From positions 97,683 through 161,682 of the forward strand of contig NZ_STGY01000042.1 in NCBI RefSeq assembly GCF_004912275.1: DNA of 64,000 nt, read 5' to 3'. A model generated the notes under the pieces. The model searched no databases, had not been told where the DNA came from, and saw only the letters and a list, made by a program, of their open reading frames with translations. The DNA is from Glycomyces buryatensis (lineage in GTDB: Bacteria; Actinomycetota; Actinomycetes; Mycobacteriales; Micromonosporaceae). Shown here in pieces: positions 10,776 through 19,561 of the stretch (its first letter is position 1; each line of letters begins with the position of its first letter). The position numbers and the translations under genes are program-made.

Positions 10776-11925
10776 GGCGGTGGTCCTGGCGTGCGCGCGC
10801 ACGCCGGTGGGGCGGCGCGGCGGCGGTCTTTCGGGGGTGCACGCGGTCGATTTGGCGGCGCATGCGCTGAACGCGGCGCTGGAGCGGTCGGGTCTGGGCC
10901 CGGACGCGGTCGATGACGTCATGCTGGGCTGCGTCTCGCAGGTCGGGGAGCAGTCGTGGAATGTGGCGCGCAATGCGGTGCTGGCGGCCGGGTGGCCCGA
11001 TCGGATCCCGGGGACGGTGATCGACCGGCAGTGCGGGTCGGGCCAGCAGGCGATCAGTCTGGCGGCGGCCTCGGTTCTGGCCGGGCATGCCGACGTGGTG
11101 GTGGCCGGTGGCGTGGAGTCGATGAGCCGGGTCCCGATGGGTTCGAGTGTCGGGTCCGGGGCGGGGGAGCCGTACGGGCCGGCGGTGCGCGAACGCTACG
11201 GCGACCGCGTCGACGCTTCGGTGCCGGTCATGTTCCAGCAGGGTCTGGCGTCGGAGCTGGTGGCCGAGCGGTACGGGATCAGCCGGGAGGCGATGGACGC
11301 GTTCTCGCTGGCCAGCCACGAGAAGGCGGCGGAGGCGACGGACAAGGGCGCTTTCGCGGCCGAGATCGCGCCGCTGGCGGGAATCTCAGCGGACGAGGGG
11401 ATTCGGCGCGATACGAGCGCGGCGAAGCTGGCGGGTCTGAAACCGGTGTTCAAGGTCGACGGCTTGGTGACGGCGGGGTCGTCGTCGCAGATCTCGGATG
11501 GGGCGGCGGCGCTGGTGATCTGCACTGCGGAGCATGCGCGGCGGTTGGGGGTGCGGCCGCTGGCGCGGATCGCGGCCTCGACTGTGGTGGGTTCGGATCC
11601 GGTGATGATGCTGGACGGGCCGATGTCCGCGACGGCGCGGCTGCTCAAGCGGACGGGCCTGGACCTGGATGAGATCGACGTGTTCGAGGTCAATGAGGCG
11701 TTCGCGGCGGTCCCGCTGGCGTGGTTGGCGGAGACGGGCGCCGATGAGGAGCGCATGAATCCGCGCGGCGGCGCGATCGCGCTGGGGCATCCGCTGGGTG
11801 CTTCGGGTGCGCGGCTGGCGGTCACGATGCTGCATTACATGCGGGAGACGGGGGCGCGGCGCGGCATGCAGACGATGTGCGAGGGCGGGGGGATGGCCAA
11901 CGCGACGGTCTTCGAGCTGCTGTGA
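10768..11925 (+). CDS. Thiolase family acetyl-CoA acyltransferase
   Basis: 385 residues, full length. Thiolases cleave 3-ketoacyl-CoA or condense two acetyl-CoA. The catalytic residues are visible: nucleophilic Cys89 in DRQCGSGQQA, His341 in GHPLGASGAR and Cys371 in CEGGGMANA. VFEVNEAFA carries the conserved NEAF motif. Whether it is degradative or biosynthetic cannot be told, and no beta-oxidation genes adjoin it. It overlaps the upstream PEBP gene by 8 bp, an unusual pairing. A hairpin terminator follows 13 bp past the stop. Confidence 0.92.
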   Translation: MSEAVVLACARTPVGRRGGGLSGVHAVDLAAHALNAALERSGLGPDAVDDVMLGCVSQVGEQSWNVARNAVLAAGWPDRIPGTVIDRQCGSGQQAISLAAASVLAGHADVVVAGGVESMSRVPMGSSVGSGAGEPYGPAVRERYGDRVDASVPVMFQQGLASELVAERYGISREAMDAFSLASHEKAAEATDKGAFAAEIAPLAGISADEGIRRDTSAAKLAGLKPVFKVDGLVTAGSSSQISDGAAALVICTAEHARRLGVRPLARIAASTVVGSDPVMMLDGPMSATARLLKRTGLDLDEIDVFEVNEAFAAVPLAWLAETGADEERMNPRGGAIALGHPLGASGARLAVTMLHYMRETGARRGMQTMCEGGGMANATVFELL

Positions 11926-11938
11926 GGGGCCGGGAGTG

Positions 11939-11961
11939 AAACCGGGAGCGAAACCCGGTTT
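11939..11961 (+). terminator. Hairpin terminator of the thiolase gene
   Basis: The arms AAACCGGG and CCCGGTTT form a perfect 8 bp stem with a 7-nt loop, 13 bp after the thiolase stop. The stem ends in T residues and is followed by TATGG, so it is only a weak Rho-independent signal. A second stem (GGACCCC/GGGGTCC) at about 11980-12017 may terminate the convergent crgA transcript. Confidence 0.5.
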
Positions 11962-12069
11962 ATGGCCATATATCCGGCACAAAGGGACCCCTGGACGTAA
12001 GTGTATGCCGGGGGTCCGACGATTCGAGGGGGTCAGGGCCTCACCCGTTCGGGTAGATCCGGGCCCGTG

Positions 12070-12330
12070 TCATCGCCACTTGGAGAGGACCAGCAGGGCG
12101 GCGACCATGCAGGAGAAGCCCACGGCCAGGTTCCAGTAGCCCCACGCCGCGACCGGGTAGTTCATGCCCGACAGATAGAACAGCGTCAGCCAGCCGATCC
12201 CGATCACGATCAGGGAGACGGCGGTGACCGGCACCCACATCGGGCTGGGCTCGTAGCTCTCGCCCGATTCGGAGCTCTTGCCCGCCGGGTTCGAGTAGAC
12301 CTTCTTCTTGCGCACGCGTGACTTCGGCAT
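12070..12330 (-). CDS. crgA: Cell division protein CrgA
   Basis: An 86-residue actinobacterial septation protein that works at the membrane with FtsZ- and PBP-containing complexes. The basic N-terminus MPKSRVRKKKVY is diagnostic. It is followed by a serine/glutamate linker, the motif PSPMWVP, and two membrane helices at about 35-53 and 64-82. I chose the ATG at 12330; an in-frame extension upstream has no similarity. crgA close to the cyclophilin and pabA genes is the conserved origin-proximal arrangement. It is divergent from the sortase gene, with 436 bp between starts. Confidence 0.95.
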   Translation of the reverse strand: MPKSRVRKKKVYSNPAGKSSESGESYEPSPMWVPVTAVSLIVIGIGWLTLFYLSGMNYPVAAWGYWNLAVGFSCMVAALLVLSKWR

Positions 12331-12766
12331 CGACGACTCTCCAACTGAGGGACATATCCGACGTCCAGGGTACCGCCCTCCCCGGGCTCCACTGCGGTGC
12401 GTTCCCAGAGGTGGATCGGCCCTGCTCGGCGGGCCCGCGGTGCGCTGGATCGGGCGCCGGGTCGCGGCCGGGCCGATGTCGATCCGGGCCGGCCGGGTCC
12501 CGCGCCGTGACGCCTCGTCCGCGCCGCTGGAAAGCGGGCCGGCCGCCTCGCGACGCGGCCGTGTCAGGACCGGGCCAGAACCAGGACGCGGCCGATCCGG
12601 GGCCGATCCGAGCCGCGGAGGTCGCCGGACAGCGAGCCCGGCGCCGCCTGCCCGTTCGGGCGATACCCTCATCGGCGGTGCCACTTTAGGATGGCCTGAC
12701 GCGTTATTGTTGCGAAACCATCCCCCAACGACACGACTGCATCGACAACGGAGGCGGAGTTCCCAG
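12331..12766. other. Divergent crgA/sortase upstream region
   Basis: These 436 bp hold no credible gene. The sequence is GC-rich, repetitive in CGG/GCC triplets, and slightly less GC-rich near 12690-12740, where a sortase promoter is expected. I cannot assign -35 and -10 elements with confidence. Confidence 0.35.
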
Positions 12767-13999
12767 GTGAGCGATCAGGACTGGTCACCGTTCGCGGATC
12801 AGCCCCCCTCCCCGCCGCGTCCCCCTCGGACCCCCGGCCGGGCGAGTGTGCCCCCGCCCGCGTCCTCCCCTGCCCCGCCGCCGGGCGGGCCCGGCCCCAA
12901 CACACCGGGCCGAGCCGGCCCCACTCCCGGCCCGCCCCCCGGGCCCATGACGCCGCCCGGGTCGGGCGGACGGGCCCGTCCCGCTGCCGCGCCTGAGGGC
13001 GCCCCGCACAGCCCCACACCCAGTCCCACCCCGCCGAGTCCCACGCCTCCCAACGCCACCCCGCCCGGCCGGGCCAAGCCGCCTTCCCCCGGCACCTACG
13101 GCCAGCGCCCGCCCGCTCCCCGTCCCGGCCCCGGCCCCTCAGACCACGACCGGACCACGGCCCTCCGCCCGCCCTCCGCGGCCAAGCCCGAGCGCGCGCC
13201 CCTCGTCCCCGAACCGGACGGGACCGCGATCCTCCCCCAGATCATGGACGGCGCCGCCGCGCCTCCCGGCTCTGCCAACCCGGGCCGCAAGAAGCGCACC
13301 GTCAAACGCCACCGCGCGGAGGCCGCCGCCCGCGGCACGATCCGCGGCATCGGTGAGATCCTCATCAGCTTCGGCGCGATCGTCCTGCTCTACGCCGCCT
13401 ATGAGGTCTTCGGCGTCACCACCCAGATCAATAACGAGCAGCAGACCCTCTCGACCGATCTCGACTCCAACTGGGACTCGGAGGCCGAGGGCGAGACGAT
13501 CGACGGCGCGCCGGTCCCCGAGCTCGGCGACGTCTTCGCGCGCATGTGGGCGCCGGACATCCGGCCCGAGTCCTGGACGCTCGTCGAGGGCACCGAGCCG
13601 ACCGACATCGAGTACGCGCCCGGCCGCTTCGAGGAGGGCGCCTACCCCGGCGAGCAGGGCAACTTCACCCTCGCCGGCCACAATGTGCCCGCGATCTTCA
13701 CGAATATCCGCGACCTGAGGGCCGGCGACAAGGTCGTCATCGAGACGAAGGAGTACTTCTACGTCTACGAGGTCCGCGAGGACGAGGTCGTCAACGAGAC
13801 CGAAGTGGACATCACCGCCCCGGTGCCCGGCGAGCCCGAAACGGAGCCGGGCGACGACGACTACTGGCTGACCCTGTTCACCTGCCACCCGCGGTGGGAC
13901 AACTACGAGCGCTACGTCGTCTACTCGCAGCTCATCGAAACCTACGAACGCGATCCCGAAGGCGACCTGCCCGACGAAGCGGTCGACCCGGAGGCCTGA
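12767..13999 (+). CDS. Class E sortase
   Basis: 410 residues from the GTG at 12767, which has GGAGGCGGAG upstream. Residues 1-150 are a proline/glycine-rich cytosolic tail of low complexity. A basic stretch (KKRTVKRHRAEA) precedes one membrane helix at about 196-213. The extracellular sortase domain carries the full triad: His305 in LAGHN, Cys373 in FTCHPRW and Arg382 in ERYVVY. Class E sortases anchor LAxTG-type surface proteins to peptidoglycan. No substrate gene is visible nearby. The pabA gene follows after one small membrane gene, as in other actinobacterial origin regions. Confidence 0.93.
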   Translation: MSDQDWSPFADQPPSPPRPPRTPGRASVPPPASSPAPPPGGPGPNTPGRAGPTPGPPPGPMTPPGSGGRARPAAAPEGAPHSPTPSPTPPSPTPPNATPPGRAKPPSPGTYGQRPPAPRPGPGPSDHDRTTALRPPSAAKPERAPLVPEPDGTAILPQIMDGAAAPPGSANPGRKKRTVKRHRAEAAARGTIRGIGEILISFGAIVLLYAAYEVFGVTTQINNEQQTLSTDLDSNWDSEAEGETIDGAPVPELGDVFARMWAPDIRPESWTLVEGTEPTDIEYAPGRFEEGAYPGEQGNFTLAGHNVPAIFTNIRDLRAGDKVVIETKEYFYVYEVREDEVVNETEVDITAPVPGEPETEPGDDDYWLTLFTCHPRWDNYERYVVYSQLIETYERDPEGDLPDEAVDPEA

Positions 14000-14000
14000 C

Positions 14001-14315
14001 ATGTACGGATGGATCTGGAGGAAGCTCCCGGGCGGCCTGCCCGGCAAGCTCATCGGCTCCTTCGCCCTGGCCGGCGCCGTCGTGGCGCTGCTGTGGTTCG
14101 CGCTGTTCCCGTCCGTGCGACCGCTCATGCCGTGGAGCAACCTGGAGCCGACCGGCGGGAACGTCGAGCAGCCGCAGGACGGCGGCGGCGAGGAGCAGGA
14201 CGACGGTCCCACCTGCACGCCCGGAGTCGACTGCCAGCAAAGCGGTTTCGACCCCGAGGACTACCAGACCGAATCGTCCCCCGAGCCCGGGGAGGGCGAA
14301 GGCGACGATGGGTAG
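14001..14315 (+). CDS. Small membrane protein between sortase and pabA
   Basis: 104 residues. Positive residues at the N-terminus (WRKLPGGLPGKL) are followed by one membrane helix at about 17-38 and then a very acidic extracytoplasmic tail rich in D, E, G and P, with two cysteines in CTPGVDC. The pattern matches a short protein often encoded between crgA or sortase and pabA in actinobacteria, of unknown role. It starts 1 bp after the sortase stop and its 3' end overlaps pabA by 8 bp, so the three genes form one operon. Confidence 0.8.
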   Translation: MYGWIWRKLPGGLPGKLIGSFALAGAVVALLWFALFPSVRPLMPWSNLEPTGGNVEQPQDGGGEEQDDGPTCTPGVDCQQSGFDPEDYQTESSPEPGEGEGDDG

Positions 14316-14985
14316 CGTCCTGGTCGTCGACTTCCGCGACTCGTTCGTCCACACCATCGTCAGCTACCTGCGGGCCCTGGGCGCCCGCGTCGAGGTCCGC
14401 CGCTCCGACGAGACCACCGTGGACGAGGCCGCCCGGCTCGACCCGGTCGGGATCCTTCTCTCGCCCGGTCCCGGCCGTCCAGACGAGGCCCGCCTCGGCC
14501 ACGACCTGCTCGACCGCTTCGCCGAGTCCGTCCCGGTCCTCGGGGTGTGCCTGGGTCACCAGGTCATCGCCGAGCACTGGGGGGCGACCGTGGCGCGCGC
14601 CCCGCAGCTGCGCCACGGCGAGGCCTCCCCGATCCACCACGACGGCACCGGCGTCTTCGCGGGGCTGGCCAATCCGCTGACGGCCACCCGCTACCACTCC
14701 CTGGCGGTCGAACCGGACACCGTCGCCGATCCGCTCGCCATCACCGCGACCACCGCCGACGGCGTCGTCATGGGGATCCGCCACTCGGGTCTCGACATCG
14801 AAGGGGTGCAATTCCACCCCGAATCGATCCTCACCGAGGACGGCTGCGCCCTCCTCGGCAACTGGCTGGGTCGGCTGGGCGCCGAGGCGCGCACCGACAC
14901 CCCGTTAAGCGGGACGCGCGCCGACACCCGGTTACCCGGGCCGCCTGGCGACACAGGACGGAGCCCAGTGTCGCTTAAGCTGTGA
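14308..14985 (+). CDS. pabA: Glutamine amidotransferase of anthranilate/aminodeoxychorismate synthase
   Basis: 225 residues, class I glutamine amidotransferase (PabA/TrpG). It releases ammonia from glutamine for aminodeoxychorismate (folate) or anthranilate (tryptophan) synthesis by a separate chorismate-binding subunit. The nucleophile Cys81 lies in GVCLGHQ, and His170 and Glu172 in FHPES. LSPGPGRPDEA forms the oxyanion region. The C-terminal 30 residues (after LGNWLGRLG) are a polar extension. The position next to crgA and the sortase matches the trpG/pabA copy near the origin in mycobacteria. No partner subunit is in view. Confidence 0.92.
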   Translation: MGSVLVVDFRDSFVHTIVSYLRALGARVEVRRSDETTVDEAARLDPVGILLSPGPGRPDEARLGHDLLDRFAESVPVLGVCLGHQVIAEHWGATVARAPQLRHGEASPIHHDGTGVFAGLANPLTATRYHSLAVEPDTVADPLAITATTADGVVMGIRHSGLDIEGVQFHPESILTEDGCALLGNWLGRLGAEARTDTPLSGTRADTRLPGPPGDTGRSPVSLKL

Positions 14986-15013
14986 CCGCACGGCAGAGTC
15001 GGACGGCACGGGG

Positions 15014-15472
15014 GTGCGCGTGACGCGAGAAGGTTGGGATCCGCCGGTTCCCGAACGCACAGCGGGCCCTGTCGCGTTCGCCGGAATCCTCCTGATCCTC
15101 GTGGGCGCCTGGCAGGTGTTCATCGGCTACGCCGTGGCCGGGGGCGAGACGTTCGTGTTCTCCGGTTCGGGCTACTGGTACCGCGCCGACAATGCCGGGT
15201 GGGGCTGGGTCAACCTCTTCATCGGACTCATCGCGGTCGCCTGCGGGATGGCCCTCGCCGGCTGGCCCCGCCGGTTCGGTCCGCTGCGCGCCAAGACCAT
15301 GCTCGCGCTCGGGGTCGCCGTCGTCTCGGCGATGAACCAGTTCTTCCTCGCGCCGCAGTACCCGCTGTGGGCCACCCTGGTGATCGCCGTGGACGTGTTC
15401 ATCATCTGGGCGGTCACCACCCAGACCGGCGCTGACGACGCCGGCACCGAAACGGACCGGATCTCCCGTTGA
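15014..15472 (+). CDS. Four-helix membrane protein (DUF7144-like)
   Basis: 152 residues with four predicted membrane helices at about 20-40, 65-83, 92-108 and 114-132. The loop between helices 1 and 2 reads FSGSGYWYRADNAGWGWVNLFIG, resembling the actinobacterial DUF7144 family of unknown function. Start is GTG at 15014; a second GTG at 15020 is possible. It lies 28 bp after pabA and 36 bp before the BrkB-type gene, all on the same strand. Confidence 0.75.
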   Translation: MRVTREGWDPPVPERTAGPVAFAGILLILVGAWQVFIGYAVAGGETFVFSGSGYWYRADNAGWGWVNLFIGLIAVACGMALAGWPRRFGPLRAKTMLALGVAVVSAMNQFFLAPQYPLWATLVIAVDVFIIWAVTTQTGADDAGTETDRISR

Positions 15473-15508
15473 GGCCCGTCCCGGTCCCCGACCTGGGACC
15501 GTGGAGGC

Positions 15509-16423
15509 ATGGGGGGCCGATCATTCATCCGGGCCGCGAAGCGCTATTCGTCCGCTAACCGTTCCGACGCCGCAGCGGCGCTGACCTACTTCTCCGTGCT
15601 CTCGATCTTCCCGGCCGTCCTGGTCGGCACCTCGATCATCGGCATGCTCGATGCGACCGCGACCGCGCGGCTCCTCGACGGGGTGCGGGGCGTCGTCCCC
15701 GCGGACAGCATGGACATCATCGAGACCGCCGTCGACGGACTCCAGCAGAACCCGTCCACGGCCGGGGTGCTGGCCCTGGTCGGCCTCGCCGGTGCACTGT
15801 GGGCGGCCTCGAACTGGGTCGCGGCGTTCTCCAGGGCGCTCAACGCCGTCGACGGGCGCACCGAGGCCCGCAAATGGTGGATGGTCATGATCGTGCGCGT
15901 GGTGCTGACCGTCATCGTCGGCGCCCTCGTCGCCGCATGCGCGCTCGTCGCCGCGACCGGCCAGAGCGTCGCGCGGGCGATCGGGGACGCGGTCGGGGGC
16001 AGCGGTACCGCCGTCACCGTGTGGGGCTGGGTGAAATGGCCGATCGTGCTGGTCCTGGTGATCGTCATCGTGGCGCTGCTGTACTGGCTGGCCCCGACCC
16101 TGCGGCGCGGCTTCAGGTTCCGGGCGCCGGGGGCGGCACTCGCGGTCGCGGCGTGGCTGGTCGCGTCGGTGCTGTTCGGGCTGTACGTGTCGAACTTCGG
16201 CAGCTACGACAAGACGTACGGGACGCTCGGCGGCGTCATCGTGTTCCTGGTGTGGCTGTGGATCACCAACTCGGTCCTGCTGTTCGGATCCGAGTACAAC
16301 GCCAGCGCCGACGCGACGTCGGAGACCGGGTCGAAGGTCCAGCCGGAGGCCCAGTCGAAGGCGGCAGCGGAGACCGGGGCCGATGCCGGTCCAGTCCGGG
16401 ACGAGACCGCCCGGGAGCGGTGA
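15509..16423 (+). CDS. YihY/virulence factor BrkB family membrane protein
   Basis: 304 residues, six predicted membrane helices. The opening DAAAALTYFSVLSIFPAVL is the family hallmark, followed by LWAASNWVAAFSRALN and, near the C-terminus, NFGSYDKTYGTLGGVIVFLVWLWI and LLFGSEYNA. The family was once annotated as RNase BN; that is no longer accepted, and a transport or envelope role is likely but unproven. The charged tail after residue 275 is low-complexity. Convergent with the response-regulator gene, 33 bp away. Confidence 0.9.
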   Translation: MGGRSFIRAAKRYSSANRSDAAAALTYFSVLSIFPAVLVGTSIIGMLDATATARLLDGVRGVVPADSMDIIETAVDGLQQNPSTAGVLALVGLAGALWAASNWVAAFSRALNAVDGRTEARKWWMVMIVRVVLTVIVGALVAACALVAATGQSVARAIGDAVGGSGTAVTVWGWVKWPIVLVLVIVIVALLYWLAPTLRRGFRFRAPGAALAVAAWLVASVLFGLYVSNFGSYDKTYGTLGGVIVFLVWLWITNSVLLFGSEYNASADATSETGSKVQPEAQSKAAAETGADAGPVRDETARER

Positions 16424-16456
16424 GTCTCCCGGCGCCGCCTCACGACCTGTCGGTTT

Positions 16457-17119
16457 CTAGCCGTTCTCCTTGGGTTGCACCAGGCCCGACTCGTACGCGA
16501 ACACCACGAGCCCGGCCCGGTCCCGCACCTGGAGTTTCATCATGGCGCGGTGGACGTGGGTCTTGGCCGTCGCCGGGCTGATGAACAGCCGCTCGGCGAT
16601 CTCGCCGTTCGACAGCCCGCGGGCGACCAACGCGACGATCTCGGTCTCGCGGCCGGTCAGCGCCTCGATCTTCCCGGCCAGGCGGGCCGGCGGGTGGGCC
16701 ACGTACTCGGCTACGAGCTTCGAGGCGATCGCCGGGGACAGCAGCATCTCTCCGGCGGCCGCGGCGCGGACGCAGCGCAGCAGTTCCTCGGGTTCGGTGT
16801 CCTTGACCAGGTATCCGGCGGCTCCGGCGCGGAGGGCGTCGAAGACGTAGGAGTCGAAGGAGTAGTTGGTGAGCATGACGACCCGCAGCTCGGCCAGGTC
16901 CGGGTCGGCCGCGATCTGGCGGACCGCGGTGATGCCGTCGCCGCCGGGCATTTCTACGTCGAGCAGCGCGACATCCGGCCGGGTCTCGGCGGCGAGCGCG
17001 ACCGCGGCGGGGCCGTCGGCGGCCTCGCCGACGACGGTCATGTCGTCCTCGGCCTCGATGAGGGCGCGGAATCCGCCCCGCATGAGCGGCTGGTCGTCGG
17101 CGAGCAGCACCCGGATCAC
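16457..17119 (-). CDS. NarL/LuxR-type response regulator
   Basis: 220 residues: a receiver domain (1-120) with acidic pocket DD at 8-9 and phosphoacceptor Asp54 in LLDVEMPG, and a C-terminal LuxR helix-turn-helix (about 150-205) with LTGRETEIVALVARGLSN and FISPATAKTHVHRAMMKL. It is phosphorylated by the kinase encoded just upstream; the two genes overlap by 4 bp (ATGA), so they are translationally coupled. Target genes are unknown. The nearest candidates, the CMD and DUF6220 genes, are divergent from the kinase. Confidence 0.94.
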   Translation of the reverse strand: MIRVLLADDQPLMRGGFRALIEAEDDMTVVGEAADGPAAVALAAETRPDVALLDVEMPGGDGITAVRQIAADPDLAELRVVMLTNYSFDSYVFDALRAGAAGYLVKDTEPEELLRCVRAAAAGEMLLSPAIASKLVAEYVAHPPARLAGKIEALTGRETEIVALVARGLSNGEIAERLFISPATAKTHVHRAMMKLQVRDRAGLVVFAYESGLVQPKENG

Positions 17120-18255
17120 AAGGCGTCTCCCTTCGGTTCGGCGGCCGCGGCGGTAAGTTCCGATGCGGCCGGGTCCGGGAACTGTGCGTGGACGGTGAAA
17201 CCGTACGCGCCGCGTCCGACAGTGAGGGTGCCGCCGAGCGAGTCGACCCGCTCCCGCATGCCGGTGATGCCGCGGCCGGGCGTGAACTCGCCGGGGCCGC
17301 CATTGTCGGCGACGGTGATGTCGAGGACGCCTTCTGCTTGGGAGAGGCGCACTTCGACGCGGTCGCCGTCGCAGTGGCGGACGGCGTTGGTCAGCGCCTC
17401 CTGCACGATCCGGTAGGCGGCGTGGTCGACCTCGGGGTCGACGTCGATCGGTTCGTCTTCCCCGCAGTCGATGTCGATCTCCATCGCCGAACCCCGGTAG
17501 CGCTCGACGAGGGATTTGAGGCCCGCCAATCGGGGTCCCTCGTCATCGCGGAGCATCGTGAGGGTTTCGCGCAGTTCGCGGGTGGCGTCCTTCGCGGCCT
17601 CCTCGACGGCCACCAGAGCCGAGGCGGGCGCCTCGCCCCGCTTGCGCGCCAAGTGGAGTGCGACGCCGGCCTGGACGCGGATGACGGAGATCGAGTGGGT
17701 GAGGGAGTCGTGCAGCTCGCGGGCGATCCGCACCCGCTCGTCGGCGGCCTTGCGCTTGACCGCCTCCTCCTTGGTGTGCTCGGCCTCGGCGATGTAGGCG
17801 TCCCGCTGGCGCCTCGACTCACCGGAGATCATCGCGACGTGCAGCCAGCCCACCACCAGCAGGGAGTTCCTGACGACGTCGCCGGTGAGTTGGAAACCGG
17901 CGGACTGCCAGAAACCGAAGGCCGCCACAAAGGAGACGCCGAAGACCATGCTGATGGTCCAGGCGCGGTAGCCGGTGTACATGGCGGTGGCGATGGCGAC
18001 CAGCGCGGGCAGTACCGGTAGCGCCCCCAGCTGGAGGTGCGCCAGCATGAGCATGCAGACGATGGCGATACCGACCACGGTCCGCGGGTAGGCGCGCCGG
18101 AACACCAGCGCCACCGGACCGATGCCCAACGCGACCCACGCCCACGGCGGCAGGGAATTCACCTCTTGGGTGAGGACCGCCACCGCCTCGGACAGCACCA
18201 GCAGTGCGATCCCGAGGACCAGGTCGATCCGCCTGATCGGCACTCGCTTCGACAT
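17116..18255 (-). CDS. Sensor histidine kinase (HisKA_3 type)
   Basis: 379 residues. The N-terminal sensor region holds four or five membrane helices within about 10-155 and no recognisable extracellular domain. The dimerisation domain carries the phosphoacceptor His182 in ARELHDSLTHSI. The HATPase_c domain shows VQEALTNAVRHC (N-box) and VADNGGPGEFTPGRGITGMRERV (G-box). It autophosphorylates and passes phosphate to the coupled response regulator. The signal is unknown. Many multi-pass kinases of this type in actinobacteria respond to envelope stress or drugs, but nothing here specifies that. Confidence 0.93.
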   Translation of the reverse strand: MSKRVPIRRIDLVLGIALLVLSEAVAVLTQEVNSLPPWAWVALGIGPVALVFRRAYPRTVVGIAIVCMLMLAHLQLGALPVLPALVAIATAMYTGYRAWTISMVFGVSFVAAFGFWQSAGFQLTGDVVRNSLLVVGWLHVAMISGESRRQRDAYIAEAEHTKEEAVKRKAADERVRIARELHDSLTHSISVIRVQAGVALHLARKRGEAPASALVAVEEAAKDATRELRETLTMLRDDEGPRLAGLKSLVERYRGSAMEIDIDCGEDEPIDVDPEVDHAAYRIVQEALTNAVRHCDGDRVEVRLSQAEGVLDITVADNGGPGEFTPGRGITGMRERVDSLGGTLTVGRGAYGFTVHAQFPDPAASELTAAAAEPKGDAL

Positions 18256-18469
18256 CCCGCCATCCTATTGCGAGACGGTCTCTGGCGCGTCGGCCGCGGG
18301 GGTGAGCGGCGGCGTACGACGCCGGGTGTAGGCGCATGGCGGCCGTGCCGCGCTCGCAGGAGGCTCGAATGCCCGCTCAGGGACGACGACATTGCTTCGT
18401 CCGCACGGGAGTCTGGATACCAGCGGGGGCCAGTAGCGCCTCCGCTGCACACCCCCGAGGAGGAAGCTC

Positions 18470-19561
18470 ATGGCTTCGAACAGCACCGCCGCCGTCAAGA
18501 CCACCGCTGTCAAGACCACTGCGGCGACCGCCGCCATCCGCCACGTCGCCGCCGTCGAACCGGCCGCCGCCGAGGGCCTGACGGCCGAGCTCTACCAGCA
18601 GGCGAAATTCGAACTGGGCGTCATCGGCTCGCCGATCACGATGCTCTCGCCCGCACCGGAACTGCACGCGCCCCTGTGGTCGCTGCTGCGGGAGTCGCTG
18701 CTGGTCGGCGGCCCGGCGGAGCGCACCGCGAAGGAAGTCGTCGCGACCACCATCGCCGTGAAGAACCGGTGCACCTTCTGCACCGACGCGCACTCGATGA
18801 TGCTCCACGCCGCCGGCGAACACGACCTGGCCGAGGGGCTGCGCATCGGCGAGCCCCCGCCCGAATGGGCCGAGCTGGCGGCCTGGGCGGTCGACCCGCG
18901 AGCGGACGGCCCGTTCCCGGCCGAGGCCGCGCCCCGATTCATCGGGACGGCGCTGGTCTTCGAGATCGTCACCCGACTGGTGAAGGTGTTGGCCGCCAAT
19001 GCCTCTCCGCACCCGGTGACGGCCACGAAGCTGGGGCGGACGGTCGCGTCGCGGCGGGTCCGCGACGCCGTCGCCGCCGAACTGGACCCCGGCCTGAGCC
19101 TGCCTCTGCTCGCGGGCCGCCCCGAATGGCTCGAAGAGCTCTGGCCGACGCTCGACCCGACGATCCCGGCCTGGGCCGGCGATTCACCGGTCGGCCTGGC
19201 GTGGGCGCAGCTGCGGGCGGTCGCGGCCTGCGGACGCGGCGCCCTGTCCGACCAGGCCGCGAACGCGGTCGAGGACGCGATCGAAGCGTCCCTGCGGCGG
19301 TCGGGAACCAGGCCGGGCCCGGTCTCTTTGGCCGGAATCGACGCCCTGCCCGAGCGGGAAGCACTCGGTGCCCGCCTGGCCGCGGCCGCGGCACTCGACC
19401 CCGCCTCGGTGACCGACGCGGACGTGTCCGCTTGGCGCAGCGGCGAAGTCGACGACCACGACACCGTCTTCATGTTCACCTATGCCGTCGCCCACCTGGC
19501 CGACGGCATCCAAAACCAACTGCACAGTCAACTGCACAAGGAAGGCACCACCCATGCTTAA
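18470..19561 (+). CDS. Carboxymuconolactone decarboxylase family protein
   Basis: 363 residues, longer than the common 150-200 for AhpD-like proteins. The AhpD redox motif CTFCTDAH lies at 101-108 (Cys101, Cys104, His108), typical of peroxidase-related CMD enzymes that reduce peroxides or hydroperoxides through a cysteine pair. The second half (about 190-363) repeats the helical fold without an obvious CxxC, so it looks like a duplicated, degenerate domain. GAGGAGG precedes the ATG. It overlaps the DUF6220 gene by 8 bp. Its true substrate is not known. Confidence 0.85.
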   Translation: MASNSTAAVKTTAVKTTAATAAIRHVAAVEPAAAEGLTAELYQQAKFELGVIGSPITMLSPAPELHAPLWSLLRESLLVGGPAERTAKEVVATTIAVKNRCTFCTDAHSMMLHAAGEHDLAEGLRIGEPPPEWAELAAWAVDPRADGPFPAEAAPRFIGTALVFEIVTRLVKVLAANASPHPVTATKLGRTVASRRVRDAVAAELDPGLSLPLLAGRPEWLEELWPTLDPTIPAWAGDSPVGLAWAQLRAVAACGRGALSDQAANAVEDAIEASLRRSGTRPGPVSLAGIDALPEREALGARLAAAAALDPASVTDADVSAWRSGEVDDHDTVFMFTYAVAHLADGIQNQLHSQLHKEGTTHA

